Notes under the pieces: model-generated
Told to the model about the DNA's origin: nothing
Databases searched by the model: none
What the model saw: only the letters and a program-made list of their open reading frames with translations
Assembly: GCF_000317245.1 (NCBI RefSeq)
Contig: NZ_AJLJ01000370.1
Span: 1-53,767, forward strand
Reading direction: 5' to 3'
From: Fischerella muscicola SAG 1427-1 = PCC 73103
Lineage (GTDB): Bacteria; Cyanobacteriota; Cyanobacteriia; Cyanobacteriales; Nostocaceae
DNA length: 53,767 bases
Position numbers and translations under genes: made by a program
Shown: positions 44,103 through 52,395 of the stretch, piece by piece
Layout: each line of letters begins with the position of its first letter
Numbering within the stretch: position 1 is the stretch's first letter

Positions 44103-46517
44103 TTAATTTTGATAAAACGGTTCTTCACTTGGTGTCACCGTAACTTCTGGAGTAGAAGGTATATTTATTGATTGTGATCTTGGTTTTTGGGTAGGTGGAG
44201 GGGTAAAAATAGGTGCCGATGTATTCTCCGGAGATGGTGGTTCAAAAATTGGCGTTGGCGAAGTTGTTAGAGATGGCATACTAAATCTAGAACTTGGTGC
44301 TGGTGTAAAATTTATGTTTGGTTCAGTTTCAACTGATGGTGTTGATTCTAGATTATCGGTGGGTGTGGGTGAAGATGTAGGTGTTGGTATAGATTTTGGT
44401 TTATTTGACTGCTGAGGCTTGTCGAATTCTGGTTCTGGGAATGTTGGTTTCAGTACTGGATCTATTTTGGGTTGAGTTGGTTTCAAAGGTGACAGTGCGG
44501 GAATTTCTGAAGTTGTGGGTTTAGCAATGGGCGATGGTGTGAATGTGACTTTGGATTTGGGCTGCGCTAATGGTTCAGGTGTTGCTTGAGGTAATTTAAT
44601 CTCAGGTTGATTTGGTGAGGATGCTACATGACCGGAATAAAACCAAGCTAACAATCCACCGGAAGCCAAAATTCCGGTAGTAATAACCCCTTGTGGTGAG
44701 AGTAAAAAGTTTTGTCGCAGAGGCTGATATGAAGGTGCAGCTTGTCTCTCTACTATGTTCATCCGAGTTAGCGGTGACACTGAGGAAGATGGCAAAGTTT
44801 GGGCATGTTTTTCTTTAATATTGTCAGCAACTTGGTTATTAACCACAGGCTGATGACTGTTTTTTGTCGAGTCAACTTTTGATTGTTGAACAGATTGAGG
44901 AACTTTTTTTGTGCTGTGATTTTTAGAGTTGGGGCTGTTCTCGATTTTCGCCTGGATGGAAGGTTCACCGCTACCATTCTGTAGATGTTGAGGCTGGGGA
45001 ACTGATAAAACTGATACAGATGAGGGAAGCAAATTAAAGTTTTGGCGAGTGAGTGCTAATCCTGTGAAATCACTCAAAGATTCTCGTAATTCTAAAGCTC
45101 TGGTAAAGTATCTAAACGCTACGGTGTTTTCTTCTAAACATAGGGCGCGAGTACCAAGTTGGTGTAAAGCCCAAGCTTCAGAGGCTTTGTCTCGTTCGGC
45201 TTGAGATGCTTGCAGTCCACGTTGTAGCACATGTTCCCACAAACCCCAGCGCTTACTTAAAGCTAGCAAACCTTCTACTGCTTTTGCTAAGTGTAAAACA
45301 ATTTGCCAACGGCTAGCTCTAACTGACACTTCTAAGATTTGGACGATCGCATCAATTTTTGTGAGTAAAATTTGTGGTTGCTGGTAATACAACTGTGTCC
45401 AATCGATAAAGTAAGCGATCGCGTTTTCTAAGGGTGTTCCTAACTTCCAGGCTGGGGGTAATATTTCTCTGATTGTCTTGTTACTAATGCGATACCGAAA
45501 ATCTTCCAGTTTAATCAGATAACGCTGTTGCAAATTTTCCAAAATTTCAGAGGTGTTTGGTTGTTTTGTAATCGCTGCAATCTCTTCCTCTGATAAACCC
45601 ACTTCACCCATGACTGCGAAGATTTCCAATACGTCTCTATGGGGGTGTGGTAACAATTCGATGATTTGTTGAATAAGATAGACGCTAGCTTGAGAGTTTG
45701 GTAGTTGACTGACAATTTCTGCTAGTGATCGCTTTTCTGTTAATGCGTAAGCGATCGCTAATTGCAAATGCATCGGGTTTCCCTTGAGGATAAGACACAG
45801 GGATCTAGCAGCAGGTAGTTCCTCCATGCTTAGAGAACGCCCCATTTTTGTTTCAACAAAAACTAAGGCATCCTGAATAGATAGTCCAGACAGTTCAGTA
45901 GAGTATGCTTGTTTGCGGAGACGTTGTTTTGCAGAAGCAATCAGGAAAGTGCAGTTACTAACAGTATTTCTTAATTGTCGCACTTCGTCTTGAATAAGTT
46001 GAGCGTCGTCATCTAGTATGACTAGTGCGTGTTTGTCCTGAATTTGTTGTCGGATTTCGCCATCTGTGGGTTTATAAGGGATATCACTTTCATAGAAAGC
46101 TTCCCAAATTGATTGCAGTAAATCACTGACATAGGGGTGATGGGCAGATATATTAATGACACCATCGCTAAACACAGAATTAGCTTTTAGTTCTGATGCC
46201 AAATAACGCAATAAAAAAGTTTTGCCAAATCCCGGCGAACTATAAAATTCTACTGCTTGTCCAGATTTTAAAGCTGCGATCGCCTCATTGATTGGTTTTT
46301 CACGATCTAGAAGTTTCTCGCTCGGAGGCTGATGTTTCAACTCTGGCGTAGAAAGTTCTCGCACACTCGGTTGTTCTTGTGTGATACCTGATTCTGCGAT
46401 CGCACCTTGGCTGGAACCAATTTTGAGAGTGTACTGACCAACAACCAATGTATGATTGGTATCTGTCCGTATATTTGCTGTCAAATTGCTGTGCGGCATA
46501 GATTTTTTTTCAATCAT
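44103..46517 (-). CDS. STAND-like ATPase with membrane anchor and Pro/Thr-rich tail
   Basis: The 804-residue protein has an AAA/STAND-type ATPase in residues about 75-340: the P-loop is FYSSPGFGKTFLLRYL, Walker B ALVILDDDAQLI, a sensor-like CTFLIASAKQRLR follows, and LKGNPMHLQLAIAYAL matches the STAND GxP region. A winged-helix and helical, TPR-like part (about 345-500) follows. After a low-complexity linker, one membrane helix (about 606-625, GVITTGILASGGLLAWFYSG) and a 175-residue Pro/Ser/Thr-rich tail end the protein. The extreme N-terminus (TLVVGQYTLKIGSSQGAI) is a short beta-prone motif. The family is not named. I infer a membrane-tethered signalling ATPase with an extracytoplasmic tail. 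No partner gene is adjacent. Confidence 0.72.
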   Translation of the reverse strand: MIEKKSMPHSNLTANIRTDTNHTLVVGQYTLKIGSSQGAIAESGITQEQPSVRELSTPELKHQPPSEKLLDREKPINEAIAALKSGQAVEFYSSPGFGKTFLLRYLASELKANSVFSDGVINISAHHPYVSDLLQSIWEAFYESDIPYKPTDGEIRQQIQDKHALVILDDDAQLIQDEVRQLRNTVSNCTFLIASAKQRLRKQAYSTELSGLSIQDALVFVETKMGRSLSMEELPAARSLCLILKGNPMHLQLAIAYALTEKRSLAEIVSQLPNSQASVYLIQQIIELLPHPHRDVLEIFAVMGEVGLSEEEIAAITKQPNTSEILENLQQRYLIKLEDFRYRISNKTIREILPPAWKLGTPLENAIAYFIDWTQLYYQQPQILLTKIDAIVQILEVSVRASRWQIVLHLAKAVEGLLALSKRWGLWEHVLQRGLQASQAERDKASEAWALHQLGTRALCLEENTVAFRYFTRALELRESLSDFTGLALTRQNFNLLPSSVSVLSVPQPQHLQNGSGEPSIQAKIENSPNSKNHSTKKVPQSVQQSKVDSTKNSHQPVVNNQVADNIKEKHAQTLPSSSVSPLTRMNIVERQAAPSYQPLRQNFLLSPQGVITTGILASGGLLAWFYSGHVASSPNQPEIKLPQATPEPLAQPKSKVTFTPSPIAKPTTSEIPALSPLKPTQPKIDPVLKPTFPEPEFDKPQQSNKPKSIPTPTSSPTPTDNLESTPSVETEPNINFTPAPSSRFSMPSLTTSPTPIFEPPSPENTSAPIFTPPPTQKPRSQSINIPSTPEVTVTPSEEPFYQN

Positions 46518-46940
46518 TAAATCGATTTTTACTCTATTTACCGCGATCTTGCTACTTACGTAGATAAATATATTACATTATTCAATTTTATGCAACTAAT
46601 TGTTTCAGTGTTTGTACTTAAAAATTAATTAGATAGGTAAAAAAGAAATGACCCATTTTCAAGACAGCGATCTTGTTCTGAGAAGCCGCTACGCGTCTAC
46701 GCACTTTTCAAATTAATCTTCATCATAAAAATCAATTCATGCATAGAGAACATGAAGACATTTGTAACTAATGTCTTCATGTTGTTTATTAACGGGAACC
46801 CATTCATAGAGAACATAATCACATTTGTGACTAACGTCTTCATGTTGTTTATTAACAGGAACCCATTCATAAAGAACATGATCACATTTGTGACTAATGT
46901 CTTCATGTTGTTTATCTCTTATACTTATTTTCAACACAGT
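46518..46940. other. Intergenic region with a 63-bp tandem repeat
   Basis: These 423 bp lie between two minus-strand genes, upstream of the ATPase. The left part has an AGAAGCCGCTACGCGTCTACGC element (46681-46702), a common dispersed motif. The rest is the tandem repeat listed separately. No credible ORF is present. Confidence 0.55.
46714..46916. repeat. 63-bp tandem repeat, about three copies, with hairpins
   Basis: ATGTCTTCATGTTGTTTATTAAC recurs at 46771, 46834 and 46897 (period exactly 63), with CCCATTCATARAGAACAT and CACATTTGTGACTAA between. A degenerate first copy starts near 46714. A perfect hairpin lies at 46749-46783 (AACATGAAGACATT, 7-nt loop, AATGTCTTCATGTT). Short frames on both strands (60-85 codons) are translations of the repeat. 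Confidence 0.75.
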
Positions 46941-48341
46941 TCAAAAATCAGCAAATGTAGGGCGATGCTCAATCCAAGGTTTTGCAGTTTCTATTTGAGC
47001 GGCTAAACTGATGAGAGTGGCTTCAGCAGCAGGTTTGCCAACTAGCTGCACACTAATAGGTAAGCCATTAGCGTCAAAACCAACAGGAAGTGCGATCGCA
47101 GGTAAGCCAGTTGCATTAGCTGGTGGACAAGGAGCAATCCAATTTACAATATTTTGAAATGTTTCTTCCGGGCTGAGGTGCGCCCATTCTCCTACACGAA
47201 TAGGTGAATGTAAATATACTGGCAAAACTAGTATATCTACGGTATCAAAAAAAGCGACAATTTGACGTGATACCATCTGCATTTGATATACTGCTTGCAG
47301 GTACTCACCAGCAGAGCCACTACGTGCTAGTAACCAACGATTCGTCGGTTGCAAGGCTTCTGGGGGAAGATCCGAAGCAGCTACACTAGTTTGCCATACG
47401 GTCTGAAATGGTTGTACCAAACCGCTAAAATCCGGGCTTTTTTCTTCAACTGTGTGACCTAGTTCTTCTAGTAACTTCACTGTTTGTATGACGCCTTGCT
47501 GACAATTAGCATCGGCTGTGCCAATAGGTGGAATCGCTGTACCATACGCAACACGTAGCTTACCAATTCTTTCTTTACTAGCAACTAAAAACGATGGTTC
47601 AGGATCACTTAACCAATAGGGGTCGCCTGTGACATAGCCAGACATAACATCTAAAAGGGCTGCTGCATCAGCAACAGTGCGAGCAATTGGGCCGTTAGTA
47701 GCAATCCCACTGAGGCGATCGCCTACAGGTGCATGAGTTACCCGTCCTCTAGCTGGCTTGATTCCCACTAATCCACAACAAGCCACAGGGCCACGAATTG
47801 AACCACCACCATCAGAACCTTGAGCGATCGCACATAACCCAGCTGCAACTGCGGCGGCTGCACCACCACTAGAACCACCGGGAGTGTATTCTAAATTCCA
47901 AGGATTTCTGGCTGGCGGAAAACCCGTAGGCTCTGTGTAAGGAAAGGAACCAAGTTCTGAGGTTGCAGTTTTACCAAGAATAATAAATCCGGCTTGCTTA
48001 ATCTGCGTGACTACACCATCATCAAAGTCAAGAATGTTATTGAGTAACGCTGGATTACCAAAGTTACAAGGGACACCCGCCACTGGGTTGAGATCTTTGA
48101 TCGAAATTGGCACACCAAAAAACGGTGGTAATTCGTTGCTATTTACCAACATTTCTGTCTTGGCTTTCGCATCAGCGATCGCTTGTTCTGCCATCACCGT
48201 AAAATAACTACCCAGTTGGGGATTCAGGCGTTGAATCCGTTCTAGATATATCTGCACTAACTCTAATGGCGACACTTCCCGATGTCGGATTAACCGTGCT
48301 TGTTCCAGGGCTGGGGTAAAGGCTAAATCTATTGAGTTCAT
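46941..48341 (-). CDS. Amidase (amidase signature family, GatA-like)
   Basis: The 466-residue serine amidase has the Ser-cisSer-Lys triad at K82 (VPISIKDLN), S157 (GGSSGG) and S181 (GSDGGGSIRGP), with the standard spacing of 75 and 24. Such enzymes hydrolyse amides; GatA is the homologue in the Glu-tRNA amidotransferase. The remaining signature (GLVGIKPARGRV) is intact. No gatB or gatC is near, so a stand-alone amidase is more likely than GatA. The substrate is unknown. Confidence 0.9.
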   Translation of the reverse strand: MNSIDLAFTPALEQARLIRHREVSPLELVQIYLERIQRLNPQLGSYFTVMAEQAIADAKAKTEMLVNSNELPPFFGVPISIKDLNPVAGVPCNFGNPALLNNILDFDDGVVTQIKQAGFIILGKTATSELGSFPYTEPTGFPPARNPWNLEYTPGGSSGGAAAAVAAGLCAIAQGSDGGGSIRGPVACCGLVGIKPARGRVTHAPVGDRLSGIATNGPIARTVADAAALLDVMSGYVTGDPYWLSDPEPSFLVASKERIGKLRVAYGTAIPPIGTADANCQQGVIQTVKLLEELGHTVEEKSPDFSGLVQPFQTVWQTSVAASDLPPEALQPTNRWLLARSGSAGEYLQAVYQMQMVSRQIVAFFDTVDILVLPVYLHSPIRVGEWAHLSPEETFQNIVNWIAPCPPANATGLPAIALPVGFDANGLPISVQLVGKPAAEATLISLAAQIETAKPWIEHRPTFADF

Positions 48342-48496
48342 TTGAAACTAGGAACTAGGGTTAAAGATGACGTAAAAAGGTATCTTATGCATCCTGATGT
48401 ATGGATTTCATGACAACTACATCAAAAATACGTAGTCATGTTTTATAAATAAGTCTTTAGCTTATAGCACAAATCTATTCAGATCGTAAAAAGTAC

Positions 48497-48546
48497 GCCT
48501 GGAACTCAAGTTCCAGGCTAATAGCTAAAGTCATCTCAAGATGACT
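48497..48546. repeat. Twin hairpins after the HTH-ClpN gene
   Basis: Two perfect palindromes lie 10 bp apart: GCCTGGAACT-CA-AGTTCCAGGC (48497-48518) and AGTCATCT-CA-AGATGACT (48529-48546). Both have CA at the centre. They sit about 60 bp past the stop of the HTH-ClpN gene. There is no T-run. Confidence 0.65.
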
Positions 48547-48604
48547 GAAAATTGGATGAGTTTACTTTTTAAGTTAGTGCGATTAGCTAGTTTATGATTT
48601 AAAT

Positions 48605-49270
48605 CTAGATTGCTTCTGCTAGTTGATTGTTCAAGGTTTCAAGATCAATTTCGTAGCGTTGAAGCAGATCGCTCAGAATAGTTTTGTCTGTTTCAGCTAG
48701 ACGGACTAAACCCCACAACAGATGCTCAGTCCCAATAGATTTCTTACCCTGAAGCCGAACGACTTGCAATGCAAGCTCTAGAATGAACTTACTCTGTGGG
48801 CTAAATTGTGGATTCTCGCGAGATTCAAAAGAATGTTCATTGGTTTCTATGTCCAGTGTCACGCCATTTGCTCGAAGTAAACGAGCAGAGGTTGTAGTTG
48901 GATCAGCTACTAAGCCAGCAAACAGATGTTCTGGCTCAACTTGTGATTTCTGCGAACGTGCTACCTCATTTCGTGCAAACTTGATTGCGTTGATTGCCTT
49001 TTCGGTGAACCGCTCGAAACCAAACTCGAAACCAAAGTGATTTTTGAATCGCTCAACAAGTGTTTGCATAGAATTTTTTGCTTCGTAGATGAAAACGTCT
49101 TCAAGTGGAACGTTGAACAGACTAGCAATTTTGAAAGCCATGTCTAGGCTGGGGTCAAACTTGCCAGATTCAAAACCATTGACCGCCTGACGACTAACTC
49201 CTAACTTCCTGGCGAGGTCAGATTGTGACCACTGGTGCAGTTGCCGAAGTTCTTTCAGTCGGTTTTGCAT
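48605..49270 (-). CDS. XRE-type regulator fused to a Clp N-terminal (Clp_N) domain
   Basis: The 221-residue protein begins with a Cro/CI helix-turn-helix (about 1-62: LKELRQLHQWSQSDLARKLGVSRQAVNGFESGKFDPS). It ends with a Clp repeat domain (about 82-221: FTEKAINAIKFARNEVARSQKSQVEPEHLFAGLV...IGTEHLLWGLVRL), the peptide/adaptor-binding module of ClpA/B/C. There is no AAA+ domain. I infer a transcription factor that senses ClpC substrates, adaptors or misfolded protein, or that is delivered to Clp. Neighbours do not define a target. The start ATG at 49270 follows TFRP-like divergent sequence upstream of the truncated ligase gene. Confidence 0.85.
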   Translation of the reverse strand: MQNRLKELRQLHQWSQSDLARKLGVSRQAVNGFESGKFDPSLDMAFKIASLFNVPLEDVFIYEAKNSMQTLVERFKNHFGFEFGFERFTEKAINAIKFARNEVARSQKSQVEPEHLFAGLVADPTTTSARLLRANGVTLDIETNEHSFESRENPQFSPQSKFILELALQVVRLQGKKSIGTEHLLWGLVRLAETDKTILSDLLQRYEIDLETLNNQLAEAI

Positions 49271-49489
49271 AGCTTGGTTTATTTGTGGTCAAGTACTACT
49301 TTACATATTTGAACGCCAAAGCGTCAAGTGTGACTTAACAAAGATTGTTTAGGTAATGCTAAGTTAGAGCGATCGCTCTCATCCTGCTAATTGGGAATAC
49401 CACTAGTAAATATGCCTACGGGGTGATCTGGTCATAAGTATGACACGGTAATCTTTTCTTGTAGATCACAAAGCTTTGTTTTACTTAAT

Positions 49490-50023
49490 TTGGAAGTTGT
49501 TGTTCAGTTCGATCCAGTTTTTGCCGAAATTGCTTATCAAGGTGTTCCTGATATCCGAGTAATTGTCTATCGTGGAGTACCTGCAATGGCAATGTTGCGT
49601 TTACCAACACGGGCTTCTGACGGTAAAGCCAATTTACACAGAGGTGGTGTAGGTGTAGGAATTAACCTTGCAACAGGAAAAACCTTGGCTGGTATTCAGA
49701 ACAATCGCTACATTGATAATCATCCGGAAACAGGACATTCACTGCGCGATCGCCAAATTCCCCACTGGCAAACTATTTTGGAAATGGCTGCAAAGTTAGG
49801 CGATAAAACCGAGTTTGGCTATCTCGGCGTTGATATTGTTCTCGATCAAGAAAAAGGGCCATTGTTACTAGAGATCAATGCTCGCCCTGGACTTTCGATC
49901 CAAATTGCTAACCAACAAGGACTTATGCCCCGACTAAAAACAATTGATGATACCTTGTCAAAACTCTCAGGAATTCCAGAAAAAATCAAGTTTGCTCAAG
50001 AAAAATTTGCACTAGAGGCTTAA
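49490..50023 (+). pseudogene. N-terminally truncated alpha-L-glutamate ligase-like (ATP-grasp) gene
   Basis: The 177-codon frame matches only the C-terminal half of the alpha-L-glutamate ligase-related ATP-grasp family (whole proteins are about 320 residues). It has GVPDIRVIVYRGVPAMAMLRLPT, KANLHRGGVGVGINLATG, FGYLGVDIVLDQEKGPLLLEINARPGLSIQIANQQGL. The Mg-binding E/N residues of the ATP-grasp core (LEINARPG) survive, but the N-terminal and ATP-lid parts are missing. No ATG or ribosome-binding site exists: the first usable codon is TTG at 49490. No remnant of the N-terminus is visible in the 219 bp before it. I infer a 5' deletion and non-function. The family's usual partner, an inactive-transglutaminase membrane protein, is also absent. 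Confidence 0.72.
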
Positions 50024-50163
50024 TTACCTAATTTGTCTCTTTCAAAGACTGGTATTCACACCCGAAATTATCCGGTTTACCTCACTAACTTTTCAACAAA
50101 GAATCGCCATCATAGATTTATAAATCAAAAGTTCAGAATTAAAGGCGATCAGGGGAGATAAAA

Positions 50164-50655
50164 ATGGCTATTATTCGTTGGCGGACTTACCCAGAAATTA
50201 ATGCTTTCAACCGTCAAATGGATTTAATTTTTGATGATATGTTGCGAGTTAAACGTCAGCCAGAAATTACTTGGAAACCAGCAGTTGAAATCCAAAATCT
50301 CAATGATAATCTAATTTTGCGAGTTCAAATTCCTGGTGTAGAAGCGAAATACTTGGATATTCAAGTAACAAAAGAAGCAGTTGCTATTACTGGTGAAAAT
50401 CATTACGAAAACAAAGCCGAAAACAATGGTCAAATTCGTTCAGAATTCCGTTATGGAAAATTCCAACGGGTGATTCCTCTACCAGTAGCAATTCAGAATG
50501 ACCAAGTGCAAGCAGAGTACAAAAACGGTATACTGACGCTGACATTACCTAAAGTTACAGAAGCGCGTCAGAAAGTAGTGAAAATCAATTTAGCAGATAA
50601 CACTACTGAGCCAGTTGCAACAGAAACCCCAACAGAAGCAGCCCAAGCTGCTTAA
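50164..50655 (+). CDS. hspA: Small heat-shock protein (Hsp20/alpha-crystallin)
   Basis: The 163-residue chaperone prevents aggregation of heat-damaged proteins and, in cyanobacteria, also stabilises thylakoids. The alpha-crystallin domain spans about 45-140 (WKPAVEIQNLNDNLILRVQIPGVEAKYLDIQV ... YKNGILTLTLPK, with the A-x-x-x-n-G-v-L-type motif). A Thr/Ala-rich tail follows. GGGGAG precedes the ATG at 50164. In Synechocystis the homologous leader is an RNA thermometer; the leader here (about 100 nt) was not folded. An intrinsic terminator lies about 90 bp downstream. Confidence 0.93.
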   Translation: MAIIRWRTYPEINAFNRQMDLIFDDMLRVKRQPEITWKPAVEIQNLNDNLILRVQIPGVEAKYLDIQVTKEAVAITGENHYENKAENNGQIRSEFRYGKFQRVIPLPVAIQNDQVQAEYKNGILTLTLPKVTEARQKVVKINLADNTTEPVATETPTEAAQAA

Positions 50656-50745
50656 TTTGCAATTGCTCAAATCAAAAGTTTGCTTTATTGGTTGGTTTGT
50701 GTGATGGAGATTAACCGTTTTCGTTTTCTAGAAATTACATTCTAG

Positions 50746-50764
50746 ACCGCGAAAGCGGTTTTTT
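50746..50764 (+). terminator. Intrinsic terminator of hspA
   Basis: ACCGC-GAAA-GCGGT is a 5-bp stem with a GNRA loop followed by TTTTT. It is preceded by TCTAGAAATTACATTCTAGA, itself palindromic. Confidence 0.75.
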
Positions 50765-50821
50765 ATGTTTGTTATTTGTTATTTATTCGATATAACCTTA
50801 CTAAATCATTCGTGAGAGATA

Positions 50822-50854
50822 AGAACCCCGACTTCTTTAAGAAGTCGGGGTTCT
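50822..50854. repeat. Second copy of the CCCCGACTTCT palindrome
   Basis: AGAACCCCGACTTCTT (50822-50837) and AAGAAGTCGGGGTTCT (50839-50854) form a long stem with almost no loop. Its core matches the arms of the element at 8070-8132, although the outer bases differ (AACCCC versus ATCCCC). Confidence 0.75.
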
Positions 50855-50982
50855 GAGTTCTGCGACAATCACAAATCATATAGAAATGCTATGTAGAATA
50901 AAGTAGAGATTTCCAAATTTTCACCAAAAATTTCTCAGAAAAATTCTGTACCATCAATCCAAAATCCAAAATCTAAAATCGG

Positions 50983-51588
50983 ATGACTGTGTTATCTTCT
51001 GCTTTACCAACGATTAACATTCTCAAACAACCTACCAGTTCTGCTTGGGTAGAACAGGCGATATCTAATTTAGATATTATCCTCCTCGATCATGCTCAAT
51101 GCGAACGCAAAGCTGCTGGTGTAGCGTTGAACTTGATGTTTCGCTATCCTTCTAATGCCAAGATGGTGCGGGAACTCACCAAAATTGCCCGCGAAGAACT
51201 CGAACACTTCGAGCAAGTAAATCAATGGTTAGAAGATAAAAATATACCCATGCGTCCCCTGACACCACCTCCCTATGGTGCAGGTTTAAAAGCCCAAATT
51301 CGCCCCCAAGAACCCGATCGCTTTTTAGATTCTTTGTTAGTCAGTGGTTTAATTGAAGCTCGTAGTCACGAACGTTTGGGTTTATTAGCTGCTTATTGTC
51401 CCGAACCAAAATTAGCCAATTTTTATCACGGTTTGATGGCATCCGAAGCACGGCATTTTGGGACTTACTGGGTGCTAGCTGATACTTATTTTGACCGAGA
51501 AATTGTCACCCAAAGATTAGATGAATTAGCAATTATTGAGAGTGAATTGCTAGTGAATTTACATCCTGAGCCGAGGATTCATAGTTAG
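50983..51588 (+). CDS. miaE: tRNA 2-methylthio-N6-isopentenyladenosine hydroxylase (MiaE-like)
   Basis: The 201-residue ferritin-like diiron monooxygenase hydroxylates the isopentenyl side chain of ms2i6A37 in tRNA. The iron ligands fit E..(ExxH): LLDHAQCERKAAG (about 34-46), EELEHFEQV (about 70-78), GLIEARSHERLGLLAAYC (about 122-140) and MASEARHFGTYWVLA (about 154-168). Length is close to E. coli MiaE. A GNAT gene follows after 92 bp. The heptamer repeat reaches the start codon, so the start is set by homology. Confidence 0.9.
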   Translation: MTVLSSALPTINILKQPTSSAWVEQAISNLDIILLDHAQCERKAAGVALNLMFRYPSNAKMVRELTKIAREELEHFEQVNQWLEDKNIPMRPLTPPPYGAGLKAQIRPQEPDRFLDSLLVSGLIEARSHERLGLLAAYCPEPKLANFYHGLMASEARHFGTYWVLADTYFDREIVTQRLDELAIIESELLVNLHPEPRIHS

Positions 51589-51680
51589 ATTGGGGATGCG
51601 GGGGATGCAAAGATATTGTACAGACACGTAGACGCTCGTAAGAGCGGCTTCAAGGTAAGAGTATCATCGCATCTCTAGCA

Positions 51681-52187
51681 ATGACTAATCACTATTACAA
51701 AGATTTTTTAATTCGGAATTGGGAAGAAGACGATCGCATTCCTGCTTCAGAAGTCATCCGGTCTGTATTATCAGAATATGGGCTTGGTTGGGAGCCAGAT
51801 GGCGCTGATCGAGATGTGTTGCAAGTGGAAGAATGTTACTTAACCACTGGTGGAGAGTTTTGGGTAATTGCATACCAAAATCAAGTTGTGGGTACGGGTG
51901 CATACTACCCCATCCGTCGGGGCGAAAAAGCTGTAGAAATCCGCAAAATGTATCTTTTACCAATTGCTAGAGGTGTGGGATTAGGGAAATATTTGTTACA
52001 AGAATTAGAAAGAGCGATCGCCCAGCGTGGTTTTCAGCAAATTTGGATTGAAACCGCCAGCGTTTTAGCTGAAGCAGTCAAATTATATGAAAGCAATGGC
52101 TATCTACCAGCAACAGGTGTAGAGACAACACGGTGCGATCGCGTTTATGTAAAACTGCTAACGAGCGACTATTCAGCCCGCAAGTGA
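51681..52187 (+). CDS. GNAT family N-acetyltransferase
   Basis: The 168-residue protein has the GNAT fold. FWVIAYQNQVVGTGAYYPIR is the beta-strand core, IRKMYLLPIARGVGLGKYLLQELE holds the acetyl-CoA loop (V-x-P-x-x-R-G-x-G-x-G), and ETASVLAEAVKLYESNGYLP is the C-terminal motif B. It moves an acetyl group from acetyl-CoA to an amine; the substrate is unknown. It begins 93 bp after miaE. An AACCCACTTCAGTGGGTT palindrome follows its stop. Confidence 0.88.
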   Translation: MTNHYYKDFLIRNWEEDDRIPASEVIRSVLSEYGLGWEPDGADRDVLQVEECYLTTGGEFWVIAYQNQVVGTGAYYPIRRGEKAVEIRKMYLLPIARGVGLGKYLLQELERAIAQRGFQQIWIETASVLAEAVKLYESNGYLPATGVETTRCDRVYVKLLTSDYSARK

Positions 52188-52207
52188 ACTGCGCGGCTCA
52201 TAGTGAA

Positions 52208-52225
52208 AACCCACTTCAGTGGGTT
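52208..52225 (+). terminator. Hairpin after the GNAT gene
   Basis: AACCCACT-TC-AGTGGGTT is a perfect palindrome 21 bp past the stop. It is followed by AAAATGC rather than a T-run, so termination is only plausible. Confidence 0.45.
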
Positions 52226-52300
52226 AAAATGCTTATTGGTTTATAGATTATTGGACTTTGGGCAAAAAAGAATTGTTTGTGGATATCATTCGCGAACAAT

Positions 52301-52319
52301 TGTATGCAAACTGCATACA
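52301..52319. promoter_or_regulatory. TGTATGC-N5-GCATACA inverted repeat
   Basis: A perfect 7-bp inverted repeat with a 5-bp spacer, shaped like a dimeric-repressor operator. It sits between the convergent GNAT and SDR genes, away from any promoter I can name. Confidence 0.35.
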
Positions 52320-52395
52320 GCTATATTAGCCACTCCGAGTACTATTTTGTCGCTAAGTCACAGGCTTTTCATACAAGCGTAGGAGAAAGCGGTGA

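Larger units (their letters stand above)
50656..50982. other. hspA-miaE gap with terminator, palindrome and heptamers
   Basis: These 327 bp hold the hspA terminator (50746-50764), the dispersed CCCCGACTTCTT palindrome (50822-50854) and AAAATCC/AAAATCT heptamers (50958-50978). No ORF is seen. Confidence 0.55.

Noticed and set aside
46697..47006. Several 60-85 codon frames on both strands
   Set aside because: All are translations of the 63-bp tandem repeat; their products are internally repetitive and overlap each other.
46941..48341. gatA of the Glu-tRNA(Gln) amidotransferase
   Set aside because: The catalytic triad fits, but so do all amidase-signature enzymes; gatB and gatC are not nearby, so the general amidase call is kept.
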